A DNA stretch of 33,554 bases from an uncultured Ruminococcus sp. GTDB lineage: Bacteria; Bacillota; Clostridia; UBA1212; UBA1255. The notes beneath the pieces are model-generated. The model ran no database searches. It had not been told where the DNA came from and saw only the letters and a list, made by a program, of their open reading frames with translations. The stretch covers positions 1 through 33,554 of the forward strand of contig CADBOE010000115.1 of assembly GCA_902796205.1 (NCBI GenBank). Reading direction: 5' to 3'. Position 1 is the first letter of the stretch. Each line of letters begins with the position of its first letter. Shown here piece by piece: positions 1 to 8,166 of this stretch. The translations under genes and the position numbers were made by a program.

Positions 1-104
1 AATATTGTTTTATCATTTGTATCACCCGTATGAAGGATATACATTATTGCAGTTCCTTTGTCAAATTTTTCATGCGTGAGCCCTGCCGGGAGAGGCCCGC
101 GTCG

Positions 105-134
105 TTGACCGCGCCCCCGTTCGTATGATATAAT
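105..134 (+). promoter_or_regulatory. Promoter of ackA
   Basis: A -35 box TTGACC (105-110) and a perfect -10 box TATAAT (129-134) are separated by 18 bp, with a TG dinucleotide just before the -10 box (extended -10). The start codon of acetate kinase follows at 168 after a GGAG ribosome site. Bases 1-104 upstream hold no gene that I can recognise. Confidence 0.75.
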
Positions 135-167
135 CTGCCGGAAATCAAAAACGAACGGAGACGCACA

Positions 168-1376
168 ATGATAGTACTTGTTGTAAACGCGGGAAGCTCA
201 TCGCTGAAATATCAGCTCTTTGATACTGCCGGTAATTCCGTCCTGGCAAAAGGTATCTGCGAACGGATCGGTATCGGCGGCGAGATCACGCATAAAATGA
301 GCGGGCGCGACGATTATAAACGCGCCGTGGAAATGAAAGATCACACCGAGGCCACGAAGGTGCTTATCAGAACACTTACGGACCCTGCGGTCGGCTGCAT
401 AAAAGACATGAGCGAGATCGAGGCGGTCGGGCACCGGATAGTTCACGGAGGCGCGTATTTCAGCGAATCAGTGCGCGTTACGGACGAAGTCATAGCGAAG
501 CTCGAGCTATGCCGCGACCTTGCCCCGCTCCACACCGGAGCGCACCTGATGGGGATCAGAGGCTGCGTTGCCGCCATGCCTGAAACGCCGCAGGTGCTCG
601 TTTTTGACACCGCGTTCCACCAGACGATGCCGGATTACGCGTACACCTACCCGATCCCGTATGAAATGGCGCAGGAATACCGGATCAGAAGATACGGCGC
701 GCACGGAACGTCGCACAGATACGTCGCGGGTGAGATGTGCGGGATACTCGGAAGGATCGAAGGCACGAAGATCGTTACGTGCCACCTCGGAAACGGCTCG
801 TCGATATCCGCCGTGAAGGACGGTAAGGTCATCGACACGTCCATGGGATTCACGCCTCTCGACGGTCTCGAAATGGGAACGAGATGCGGCGCGATCGACC
901 CCGCCATAGTTCCGTTCATAATGGACAAAAAAGGATTTACTCCGGATGAAATGAGCTCATTCATGAATAAGGAATGCGGGCTGCTCGGCGTTTCCGGCCT
1001 TTCTCCCGACTGCCGCGACCTCGGCGAAGCCGTCAAAGCGGGCAACGGACGCGCGGCGCTCGCCGTCAATATTCTTACGTATCAGATCAAAAAATATATC
1101 GGCTCATACGCTGCGGCGATGAACGGCCTCGACGCTGTCGTTTTCACGGCGGGGATCGGCGAGAACCGCGACGAGATAAGAGCGGCCGCCTGCCGCGATA
1201 TGGACTGGCTCGGAATAAAGCTCGACGAAGAGATCAACGGGCGCACCAAGAAGCAGGGCGACAACGTATGTATTTCCGCCCCGGACTCGAAGGTGCTCGT
1301 TTACGTCATACCAACAAACGAGGAACTTGTCATCGCATCCGACACTGAGCGGATAGTAAAGGGAGGAAACTGCTGA
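168..1376 (+). CDS. ackA: Acetate kinase
   Basis: Acetate kinase interconverts acetyl phosphate plus ADP and acetate plus ATP in the cytoplasm; in a fermenter it is the last, ATP-yielding step of acetate formation. The 402-residue length is the family norm. The N-terminal family signature VLVVNAGSSSLK is present, followed by GHRIVHGG, VFDTAFHQTM, CHLGNGSS and DTSMGFTPLDGL, which make up the acetate/phosphate and nucleotide sites of the ASKHA fold. The ATG at 168 follows an ACGGAG ribosome site. No phosphotransacetylase gene (pta), the usual partner, lies nearby. The stop codon overlaps the start of the next gene (TGATG), so the two are likely translationally coupled. Confidence 0.97.
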   Translation: MIVLVVNAGSSSLKYQLFDTAGNSVLAKGICERIGIGGEITHKMSGRDDYKRAVEMKDHTEATKVLIRTLTDPAVGCIKDMSEIEAVGHRIVHGGAYFSESVRVTDEVIAKLELCRDLAPLHTGAHLMGIRGCVAAMPETPQVLVFDTAFHQTMPDYAYTYPIPYEMAQEYRIRRYGAHGTSHRYVAGEMCGILGRIEGTKIVTCHLGNGSSISAVKDGKVIDTSMGFTPLDGLEMGTRCGAIDPAIVPFIMDKKGFTPDEMSSFMNKECGLLGVSGLSPDCRDLGEAVKAGNGRAALAVNILTYQIKKYIGSYAAAMNGLDAVVFTAGIGENRDEIRAAACRDMDWLGIKLDEEINGRTKKQGDNVCISAPDSKVLVYVIPTNEELVIASDTERIVKGGNC

Positions 1377-3988
1377 TGCAAAAAACGATTGACGAAAGGA
1401 ACAGGAACGGAACGGCCGCCGTCAGGTTCGGCGCCTGGCTGCTGGCGGCAGTGATGATCTTCACGCTCGCCGGAATAGGCGGCGCGCGCGGAAGCCGGGT
1501 AGAAGCTGCCGGAAGCGACACGTATTCTCTCGGCGGGGGCGGAGGCTCCGGCTCCGTGTCAGTCCTCAAGGGAGAAAGCATTTACGTGCAGATCAAAGTT
1601 TCGGCGGCGTTCAGATCGCTGAGCTTCGATATTCATGGCTCCGGAGAAGGAAAAAAAGCGACAGTCTCGCTTCATAGATGGAACAAAAACATTATCGACA
1701 GCGGAAACGGCGCCCCCGTTGCTTCGACGGAGATCTCCGGCTGGGAGTCGGGCGGACAGGTCTCAATCTCAGGCGACGGATTTGACGCCGGGGAATACGT
1801 CGTGAAGTTCACGCTCAACGAAGCGGAAAGCGCGAAGGGAAAATTCGGAATAAAGCTCGAAAAGAAAAGCCGCACGGGAGTCGCCGTCTTCGGCAAGGGT
1901 TACTCCACGGAAGGCTCCCCGAAGGGACAGATCGTGCTCAGCGCAGCCGGCGGCGATCCGTTCGTGAAAGTATCCGCGAATAAGGATTATCCCTATCATC
2001 AGGCCCCGCCGGCGTATCAGTTTACGGACGATACCGCTGTCGTAAAGCTCGGCATCGACCCCACGCAGTGGAGCGCGGTGGACGGACTCGGGCGCACGGT
2101 TCCGGGCTACCGGGAGGTCGGCGCGAAGAAAGACAAGGTCGTCGGAATGTTCTACTGGACGTGGCACACGGGCAATATGCAGTCCAAGGCCGTCAACGTC
2201 AACAATATTATCCTTGAAAACCCCGACGCCATCCACGACTACAAGCACAAGATCTGGAAGAACAACTCGGTCGGATCGTATTTCTGGAACGAGCCGATCT
2301 ACGGATATTATACCGAAATTGACGAATACGTTCTCAGAAAGCACGCCGAGCTTCTTGCCGACGCGGGAGTCGATTTCGTGCTGTTCGACTGCACGAACGG
2401 CGACCTTACCTGGGAGGACGCCTACCTCAATCTTCTGAAGGTCTGGTCCGAGGCGCGCGAACAGGGCGTCCGCACCCCGCAGATCGGCTTCATGATGCAG
2501 TTCTGGTGGGATGACAAAAACACGCCTTCCTCGCTGAAGCAGGTCTACGACGCCATTTACCGCGACGGAAAATATCAGGATCACTGGTTCTACTGGGAGG
2601 GAAAGCCGCTCATCATGAGCATGCACGGCGGCCTTAACAAAAACGATCTGCTCGAGGAGGAGATCCGCCAGTTCTTCACGTGGCGTCAGGGCGTTCCCTC
2701 GTACTGGGAGGGCGACGGAGACGACAGCATGTGGGGCTGGCTCCACGTATATCCCCAGGCCGTCTACAGAAACGCCGACGGCACCGTGGAGCAGACTACC
2801 GTAGGCGTCTGCATGAACGCCGACTGGTCGACGCGACAGCTCTCCGCTCAGAACGGCGAGCACAACATGGGCCGCAGCTATACCGAGCAGAAGGATTTCA
2901 GTTATTCGTACGATTACAGAGGAAAAACGGTAAATGTTGACAAAAATATAGAGAACGTCTCGTTTTACGGACTGAATTTCCAGGAACAATGGGATTTCGC
3001 GATGTCCGTTGACCCGGAGATCGTATTCGTCACCGGATGGAACGAGTGGATAATGGGCCGTTTCGAAGAATGGATGGGCGTGAAGAACGCGTTCCCGGAT
3101 CAGTTCAACGACGAGAATTCGCGCGATCTGGAGCCGTCCAAGGGTGCGCTCAAGGACTATTATTACTACCAGCTCGTCGCCAATATCCGCCGCTTCAAGG
3201 GCGCTTCTCCCGTGAACGTTCAGGAGACCGCGAAAACCATCGACATCAACGCCGGCGCGGAGCAGTGGAACGATCCCGGTATCGTAACGTATAACCATTA
3301 CACCAAAAACACTTACGAGCGCAACGCGAGAACGTGGGGCGTGAAATACGTCGGCGATCCGATCCGCAACGATTTCAGAACGGCGAAGGTCTCTTTTGAC
3401 GCTGACAATATCTATTTCTACGTCGAAACGGAAGAGCCTGTGACGGCCTCCACCGACGCGAACTGGATGCGTCTCCTTCTCGACACTCAGGCGGCAACGG
3501 CCGATTCGAAGGACTGGGAGGAATTTGAATATATCATAAACCGCGAATCGCCTTCCGGCACGACGCTGACCGTCGAAAAGAGCACCGGCGGCTGGAACTG
3601 GGAAAAGACGGGCGACGCCGATTTCACCGTCAGCGGAAATATCATGCAGATCCGCGTTCCGAGAACGGCTCTCGGCCTCACGGATACGGACTCGTCACTG
3701 TCGTTCGGATTCAAGTGGTGTGACAACAATCTCACCGGCGGCGATATAATGACGCTCTATACCGAAGGCGACGCCGCTCCCGGCGGACGGTTCACGTTCG
3801 CTTTCACGTCGGACGCCAAAGCGGCCGCGCCGGCTTCTTCCGATCCCGGATCGGATCACGGCGGTACTGACGGAAAGCCTTCCGGCAACAATTCGCTTAC
3901 GGTCCTTTCCATTGTCGCCGGAGGCGCGGCTGTGGCAGCCGTTGCGGCCGCGGTCGTGGTGGTGACCGGGAAAAAGAAGAAATCGTGA
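1376..3988 (+). CDS. Secreted, membrane-anchored GH71/GH99-like glycosidase
   Basis: Predicted surface protein of 870 residues. Residues about 20-45 form a signal peptide (basic start, then a hydrophobic stretch ending near VEAAG). Residues 50-190 look like a beta-sandwich of the carbohydrate-binding type. The central part (about 220-610) carries GMFYWTWH, DAGVDFVLFDCTNG, GFMMQFWWDD and VFVTGWNEWIMGRFEEW, resembling the TIM-barrel glycosidases related to GH71/GH99. Residues about 630-810 resemble a CBM9/DOMON-like sugar-binding domain (NIYFYVETEEP). After a Ser/Gly/Pro linker come one hydrophobic helix and a KKKKS tail, so the C-terminus is probably anchored in the membrane. Its ATG shares a base with the ackA stop codon and has GGGAGG upstream. 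The family assignment is from recalled motif similarity; substrate unknown. Confidence 0.7.
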   Translation: MQKTIDERNRNGTAAVRFGAWLLAAVMIFTLAGIGGARGSRVEAAGSDTYSLGGGGGSGSVSVLKGESIYVQIKVSAAFRSLSFDIHGSGEGKKATVSLHRWNKNIIDSGNGAPVASTEISGWESGGQVSISGDGFDAGEYVVKFTLNEAESAKGKFGIKLEKKSRTGVAVFGKGYSTEGSPKGQIVLSAAGGDPFVKVSANKDYPYHQAPPAYQFTDDTAVVKLGIDPTQWSAVDGLGRTVPGYREVGAKKDKVVGMFYWTWHTGNMQSKAVNVNNIILENPDAIHDYKHKIWKNNSVGSYFWNEPIYGYYTEIDEYVLRKHAELLADAGVDFVLFDCTNGDLTWEDAYLNLLKVWSEAREQGVRTPQIGFMMQFWWDDKNTPSSLKQVYDAIYRDGKYQDHWFYWEGKPLIMSMHGGLNKNDLLEEEIRQFFTWRQGVPSYWEGDGDDSMWGWLHVYPQAVYRNADGTVEQTTVGVCMNADWSTRQLSAQNGEHNMGRSYTEQKDFSYSYDYRGKTVNVDKNIENVSFYGLNFQEQWDFAMSVDPEIVFVTGWNEWIMGRFEEWMGVKNAFPDQFNDENSRDLEPSKGALKDYYYYQLVANIRRFKGASPVNVQETAKTIDINAGAEQWNDPGIVTYNHYTKNTYERNARTWGVKYVGDPIRNDFRTAKVSFDADNIYFYVETEEPVTASTDANWMRLLLDTQAATADSKDWEEFEYIINRESPSGTTLTVEKSTGGWNWEKTGDADFTVSGNIMQIRVPRTALGLTDTDSSLSFGFKWCDNNLTGGDIMTLYTEGDAAPGGRFTFAFTSDAKAAAPASSDPGSDHGGTDGKPSGNNSLTVLSIVAGGAAVAAVAAAVVVVTGKKKKS

Positions 3989-4019
3989 TTTCTCACGGGT
4001 TCTGAATAACGGATAATAT

Positions 4020-4070
4020 AAAAGCCGGTAAACTGACGAAACGATGCGAAAGTTACCGGCTTTTATTTTT
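4020..4070 (+). terminator. Rho-independent terminator of the ackA unit
   Basis: A perfect 12-bp stem, AAAAGCCGGTAA (4020-4031) with TTACCGGCTTTT (4053-4064), has a 21-nt loop and is followed by a T-rich run (TTTTATTTTTTTTATT). It lies between the end of the glycosidase gene and the convergent minus-strand gene ending at 4099. Confidence 0.9.
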
Positions 4071-4098
4071 TTTATTCAGCCCGCGGCCGCCCGTCTGC

Positions 4099-4905
4099 TC
4101 AGCCGCAGAAGTGGAAGCCCGTGCCGATCAGGCCGGACTGATTGAAATTGTCGATGTCGTGGCGGATGATATAATCCATGTAAGACGCGACCATTTTAGC
4201 GGTGAGAAGATATCCGGCGGCGTTCATATGGCCGCTCGTGAAGAATCTGCGCTTGAAATCGCCGTCATATTCGGGAGCGAAATCGTGAAGATCGATCACG
4301 TAGGTGTTGTCGAAATGGGCGGCGAGATCGTACATGAGCGCGCGGTGGGCGATCCTCTTGTCCTCCGCGGCTTTTTCGGCGTCGTTGTTCACCGGTTCGC
4401 GCGGCATCGTGATAAGGAAGAATTTCGCCTCCGGCTGGAGCTCTTTATAGTGCTGTATCATGCGTGCGTAATAGCCGCAGAACGTCGGATTGTTGTAATG
4501 CCAGTTCGGCTTTACGTCCTCGGCGACGCTGCCGATCTCCTGATTGAGGCCGAACAGGTCGTTGCAGCCCATCGCGATGAGATACGCCTGCGCGAGCTTG
4601 TCGCGGCCCCACCATCCCATGGCGTCCGCGTAGTTGTTGCAGTATTCCGACGCGGTCATGCCGCCGCGCGAGAAATTGTAGACCGTCGTGCCGGCAAGGC
4701 GGGCGAGATACTGTCCCCATGAATAATCGAACCAGTCGTGGTACGTGGTGGGGCTTCCGACGTCTCTCGCTTCGAGTTCGCCGGACGAAAGGCTGTCGCC
4801 GACAACGGCGATCGTCCTGAAAATTCCCGTGAAGCCTCCGTCCGTTACGATATTGTCGAGAGGCTTCTCGTCCGGGTCGCAGCTGTAAAGTTGTTTAACG
4901 TTCAT
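4099..4905 (-). CDS. SGNH/GDSL-family hydrolase
   Basis: A 268-residue protein with the SGNH blocks in order: VVGDSLSSG (nucleophile Ser38), an SRGG block, GCNDLFG (oxyanion Asn115) and SGHMNAAGY (His226). The family covers esterases and lipases, including carbohydrate esterases that remove acetyl groups from plant polysaccharides. The usual catalytic Asp three residues before the His is not obvious (TSGH). There is no signal peptide, so it probably acts in the cytoplasm. An AAGGATC ribosome site precedes the ATG at 4905. Nearby glycosidases make a sugar-ester substrate plausible, but that is inference. Confidence 0.85.
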   Translation of the reverse strand: MNVKQLYSCDPDEKPLDNIVTDGGFTGIFRTIAVVGDSLSSGELEARDVGSPTTYHDWFDYSWGQYLARLAGTTVYNFSRGGMTASEYCNNYADAMGWWGRDKLAQAYLIAMGCNDLFGLNQEIGSVAEDVKPNWHYNNPTFCGYYARMIQHYKELQPEAKFFLITMPREPVNNDAEKAAEDKRIAHRALMYDLAAHFDNTYVIDLHDFAPEYDGDFKRRFFTSGHMNAAGYLLTAKMVASYMDYIIRHDIDNFNQSGLIGTGFHFCG

Positions 4906-5048
4906 TTGAATCGATCCTTTCAGTGTATCAGTTTAGTAAACGCGTGCAGATCGCGTCGGTCGTGCCGGCCGCGATAATCGCATTGATCGCGTAGAATAAA
5001 TCGGGTGCCCCGGCGAGGCAGTAACGCAGTAATGCAGTAAAAAGCAGG
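4906..5048. repeat. Intergenic region with 8-bp triple repeat
   Basis: A short gap between two minus-strand genes. It contains three tandem 8-bp copies of GCAGTAAN at 5018-5041, just beyond the stop codon of the serine hydrolase gene. No terminator or clear promoter was recognised. Confidence 0.6.
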
Positions 5049-6215
5049 TCAGTAAACCGCTTTTTCGAAGCGAATCGTTGCCGCCGCGCCCGCGCCGCCG
5101 TCAATTCTGGAATTCCGCATCATTATGGCGGTAACACCGTTTGACGGGTCGATCCAGAAGTGGGTGCCGTACGCCCCGCTCCAGCCGAACGAGCCCGCCG
5201 GCAGAGTAGGATGGCCGTCTCTGATCACGCGTACGCCGAGCCCCCACGTTTCGACCGGCCCGATGCCTGCCGTTCCCGGAAGAGGCCAGGGCGCCTGCAT
5301 GACCCGTACCGCCGCGGGAGAGAGCACCCTCGCCCCGTCGAGCGTTCCGTCCAGGCGGAGCATTTCGGCGAATTTCGTATATGCGTTCAGCGTGCCCGCG
5401 AGCGAAGCGCCGGCGCAGAAATACGTCAGCGGGAATCCCTCGAACGTCGTGCGGCCGAGCGAGGTGTCCATGAAGCCGTTTCCGTTTTCGTCGCGCGAAA
5501 ACATGCACATCATGCGGCTCCACTGCTCATCCGAAGGCGTGAACGTTATGTCGGTCACGCCGATCGGGTCAAAAATATTCTTCTGCACGAATTCGTTGAA
5601 CGGCATTCCGGAGACGAGCTCCACGATTCGGGCGGCAACGTCCTGCGCCGCCACGGCGCTGTAGCCGGTGGCTTCGTCCGGCTGGAAATCGAGCGGCAGA
5701 TTTTTGCCCATCCAGTCGGTTATGTCGCGGAGCGTTTTCATGTTGCCGGCGCCGGCGCGTCCGAGCGCCTGATAGCCCATTTCTCCCGAAGCGATGCCGT
5801 TGACGTGGCTCAGCAGATGGTGGATGCGAAGCGGCTTTTTAAGCTTTTCGCCCGGGACGAAGTCCGCCGTGCCGTCCTCGCGGAGCTCCTTGCGGCCGAC
5901 GCGCATTTCGTAATAATCGGGCAGATATTGTCCCACGCAGTCGTACAGGCTCAGAAGCCCGCGGTCCTGGGCGGCGAGCACCGCCGCGGCGGTGACGGGC
6001 TTTGTCATTGACGCCAGTCTGAACATCGTGTCGGCCGTTACGGGTTGTTTCGTTTCGAGATCCGAAACGCCGTCGATCACCTCCGCCACCGTTTCTCCGT
6101 TCTGCAGCACACGAAGAGCGATGCCGGAATAGAGGCTTTCGCTGATTCCTTTTGTTACGAGCGCTGACAATCTTTCCTGCAGCGCGTTTCCGTCGAGTTT
6201 TATCATATTTATCAC
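5049..6215 (-). CDS. Serine hydrolase, beta-lactamase/class C fold
   Basis: A 388-residue member of the beta-lactamase-related serine hydrolases (class C, DD-peptidase and esterase EstB type). The nucleophile motif is Ser69-Met-Thr-Lys72 in FRLASMTKP. The second motif reads GYSAVAAQDVAARIVE where many relatives have YSN. The C-terminal region GWSGAYGTHFWIDPSNGVTAIMM is also typical. No signal peptide is seen, unlike periplasmic or secreted beta-lactamases, so an intracellular esterase or peptidase role is likelier than antibiotic resistance. The start used is GTG at 6215 with GAAAG upstream; an ATG at 6206 is an alternative. Confidence 0.85.
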   Translation of the reverse strand: MINMIKLDGNALQERLSALVTKGISESLYSGIALRVLQNGETVAEVIDGVSDLETKQPVTADTMFRLASMTKPVTAAAVLAAQDRGLLSLYDCVGQYLPDYYEMRVGRKELREDGTADFVPGEKLKKPLRIHHLLSHVNGIASGEMGYQALGRAGAGNMKTLRDITDWMGKNLPLDFQPDEATGYSAVAAQDVAARIVELVSGMPFNEFVQKNIFDPIGVTDITFTPSDEQWSRMMCMFSRDENGNGFMDTSLGRTTFEGFPLTYFCAGASLAGTLNAYTKFAEMLRLDGTLDGARVLSPAAVRVMQAPWPLPGTAGIGPVETWGLGVRVIRDGHPTLPAGSFGWSGAYGTHFWIDPSNGVTAIMMRNSRIDGGAGAAATIRFEKAVY

Positions 6216-6288
6216 TGTTTGCTTTCTGGTTTCTGACGTGCGGTTATGGCCGGGGCAGGGGCCGCAGCCGCAGCCGGAGCGATCGGCG

Positions 6289-7242
6289 TCAGCCGAGGTC
6301 GACCGGTTCGGTTTCGTTTTCGTTTCCGGTTTCGGATCCGGTTTCGTTGTCCTTTGCCTGATCGTTATTCGCCGTGTCGGTGTTGTCGGGAAGATGCACG
6401 AGGCCTTCCTTTACGCCTCTCGTCTGGCAGGTCTGGCACATGCGCGTCTTGCCGTTTTCGACGGCGGCCTGTGAAGTTCCGGTAAGAAGATCGGGCGAAT
6501 TGTTCAGGTGACCGCAGTCTTCATAGAGATGATATACGGTCCCGCTCTTCGTCCAGTAAACGGATTCGTAAACCTCGCCGGTCTCGATGCCGGCCTCTTC
6601 AAGAACCTGCTCCTGAGAAACGGGATTCCAGTCGATTCCGGAGAGGACGCCAACGGCAAGCAGCACGACGGCAACGCCCGCGGCGATCGCTTTCGACTTT
6701 CCGTCGGCTTTCTTGTCGGTGAGAGCGAAAATAATGAACGGAACGAACGCAACGACCGCGATGATAACGCCAAGATTGTTCTGGATCCAGAATTTTGCCT
6801 TGTTCTTTTCAGACGCGGGATCAAGATGGTTTGCTTTTTTCCACAGCTGCGAACCGATAACGACGAGGATGAGGTCGAGCGCGAGGCAGACGATCCACGA
6901 AATGGTCCAGCCGGGATTGTCGGCAATGAATTTCCAGGGGATGACTTTTTTGAAGCAAAGGATGGCCAGAACTTCAAAACCGAGCCCAAGCAGCCACAAA
7001 ATAACCGCGATTATTCTGTAGGGCTTCGCGTTTTTGTTCATGATCCCGAGCAGATCCTGTTTTCCGACGCTTTGCTGCTCCACGTGTGTGATATTGTGCT
7101 GCACCCGGGCTTTCGTGCCGGCCGATCTCGTGTCGTTTCCTCCGGCGGTGCGGGTCTTCTCCGCTTCTTTTTTTGCTTTTACAGCTTCAAGCGCTTTTTT
7201 CGCGGCTTCGGCTGCCGCGGAATTCTGATTTTTTGTTGCCAT
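6289..7242 (-). CDS. Four-helix membrane protein with Cys/His C-terminal domain
   Basis: A 317-residue protein of unknown function. The first 60 residues are rich in Ala and Lys and probably form a coiled coil (AAAEAAKKALEAVKAKKEAEK). Four hydrophobic helices follow, near RIIAVILWLLGLGFEVLAI, ISWIVCLALDLILVVIG, GVIIAVVAFVPFIIFAL and AIAAGVAVVLLAVGVL. The C-terminal part contains YWTKSGTVYH with HLYEDC, then MCQTC, a layout seen in small metal-binding (Ada-like) domains. It ends in an acidic Glu/Asn/Thr tail. The start at 7242 is chosen because AAAGGAG lies 8 bp upstream; the open frame extends further but without a ribosome site. Expressed from its own promoter at 7283-7311. Confidence 0.75.
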   Translation of the reverse strand: MATKNQNSAAAEAAKKALEAVKAKKEAEKTRTAGGNDTRSAGTKARVQHNITHVEQQSVGKQDLLGIMNKNAKPYRIIAVILWLLGLGFEVLAILCFKKVIPWKFIADNPGWTISWIVCLALDLILVVIGSQLWKKANHLDPASEKNKAKFWIQNNLGVIIAVVAFVPFIIFALTDKKADGKSKAIAAGVAVVLLAVGVLSGIDWNPVSQEQVLEEAGIETGEVYESVYWTKSGTVYHLYEDCGHLNNSPDLLTGTSQAAVENGKTRMCQTCQTRGVKEGLVHLPDNTDTANNDQAKDNETGSETGNENETEPVDLG

Positions 7243-7282
7243 CTTGTCTGCTCCTTTTCTTTTGTGTAGAAATAGTGTCTGC

Positions 7283-7311
7283 ATTCTAACATAATGCCCG
7301 GCGGCAGTCAA
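7283..7311 (-). promoter_or_regulatory. Promoter of the membrane-protein gene
   Basis: Read on the minus strand, TTGACT (7311-7306), a 17-bp spacer and TAGAAT (7288-7283) form a good sigma-A promoter. Its -35 box ends 6 bp from the first unit of the tandem repeat array. Confidence 0.7.
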
Positions 7312-7317
7312 TATCCG

Positions 7318-7702
7318 TGCAACGGGGGACAGACCCCGGTTTTGACCCTGCCCCTGTGAGGATGCAACGGGGGACAGACCCCGGTTTTGACCCTGCCCCC
7401 GGGAGGATGCAACGGGGGACAGACCCCGGTTTTGACCCTGCCCCCGGGAAGGTGCAACGGGGGACAGACCCGGGTTTTGACCCTGTCCCCGGGAGGATGC
7501 AACGGGGGATAGACCCGGGTTTTGACCCTGTCCCCGGGAAGGTGCAACGGGGGACAGACCCGGGTTTTGACCCTGTCCCCGGGAGGACGCAACGGGGGAC
7601 AGACCCCGGTTTTGACCCTGTCCCCGGGAAGGTGCAACGGGGGACAGACCCGGGTTTTGACCCTGCCCCCGAGAGGATGCAACGGGGGACAGACCCGGGT
7701 TG
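7318..7702 (+). repeat. 45-bp tandem repeat array (8 full copies plus partial)
   Basis: Units start at 7318, 7363, 7408, 7453, 7498, 7543, 7588 and 7633, exactly 45 bp apart, with a partial ninth at 7678. Each begins TGCAACGGGGGACAGACCC, then GGTTTTGACCCTG and CCCCGGGAGGA. Several units contain GGGGACAG and CTGTCCCC as inverted halves, so each can form a hairpin. From the third unit on, the unit ends alternate between AGGA and AAGG, suggesting growth by 90-bp doublets. The array fills the space between two divergent promoters. Related copies occur at 13875-14133 and 32785-33009. Because 45 is a multiple of three, the array is open in several frames, but nothing supports coding. Confidence 0.95.
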
Positions 7703-7726
7703 CCGGGGTTGTTTCGGCCGTGTTTT

Positions 7727-7754
7727 TTGACAAATGCCGGCGGATGTGTATAAT
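7727..7754 (+). promoter_or_regulatory. Consensus promoter before the STAS pseudogene
   Basis: TTGACA (7727-7732), 16 bp, TATAAT (7749-7754): both hexamers match the sigma-A consensus perfectly, with TG upstream of the -10 box. It stands 25 bp after the end of the repeat array and 31 bp before the STAS start codon. Confidence 0.85.
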
Positions 7755-7785
7755 AAAATTCACCGCAAAAGGAGGCGCATGGAAA

Positions 7786-8088
7786 ATGCAGGCGACAGTC
7801 ACAAAAGACGGCGAAACAATTAAAGCCGCGATCTGCGGAAGGCTCGATACCGTAACAAGCGCGGAACTGAACGAGCAGTTGAAAAGCGCGGGGATCGACA
7901 ATTGCGATATTGACCTCGATTTTGTCGGGGTGGAGTATATTTAATCGGCCGGACTGCGTTTGCTCGTAGCGCTCCGCAAACAGGCAGACACGACGGGAAA
8001 CAGTATGACGGTCAGAAGAAATATCAACAGAGTTGTCCGCGAGGTGTTCCGCGTGGCAGGATTTGAAAAAGTATTCACGGTCGTTTAA
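7786..8088 (+). pseudogene. STAS-domain anti-sigma factor antagonist, interrupted by in-frame TAA
   Basis: The reading frame from ATG 7786 (AAAGGAGG ribosome site) encodes a 100-residue STAS domain of the SpoIIAA/anti-anti-sigma type: MQATVTKDGET, CGRLDTVTSAELNEQL, DLDFVGVEYI. A TAA stop occurs at 7942-7944 as codon 53, and the same frame then continues with SAGLRLLVALRKQ and ends at 8088 in GFEKVFTVV. Intact relatives read YISSAGLR here, so a single change of a Ser codon (TCA to TAA) explains the break. As written, only 52 residues would be made, lacking the phosphorylation/partner-binding loop and the last helices. It is either a recent pseudogene or an assembly error; TAA makes programmed recoding unlikely. 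Confidence 0.85.
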
Positions 8089-8166
8089 GATCCGAAATAG
8101 ACCTTAACGGTCGGTTAAACCTGAACCGCTCCCGCGCACGCGCACGCGCGCCGGAATGGAGCTGAA

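Noticed and set aside
1769-3298. 509-codon frame on the minus strand within the glycosidase gene
   Set aside because: GC-rich shadow of the real gene, without a ribosome site or recognisable motifs. The same applies to 24313-25752 (plus) and 14224-15579 (minus).
5049-6215. Antibiotic-resistance beta-lactamase
   Set aside because: Only the fold and SxxK motif are shared; no signal peptide and an altered second motif, so an esterase-type hydrolase is likelier.
7318-7702. CRISPR array
   Set aside because: The period is regular, but the whole 45-bp unit is conserved and there are no unique spacers; the same holds for 13875-14133.
7308-7944. Proteins with 15-residue repeats read through the array
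   Set aside because: The 45-bp period keeps all frames open by arithmetic; no ribosome site, no domain, and the DNA rather than the protein is conserved at other copies.
7942-7944. Programmed stop-codon readthrough or selenocysteine
   Set aside because: The codon is TAA, not TGA, and no SECIS-like or readthrough context is visible; a point mutation is simpler.
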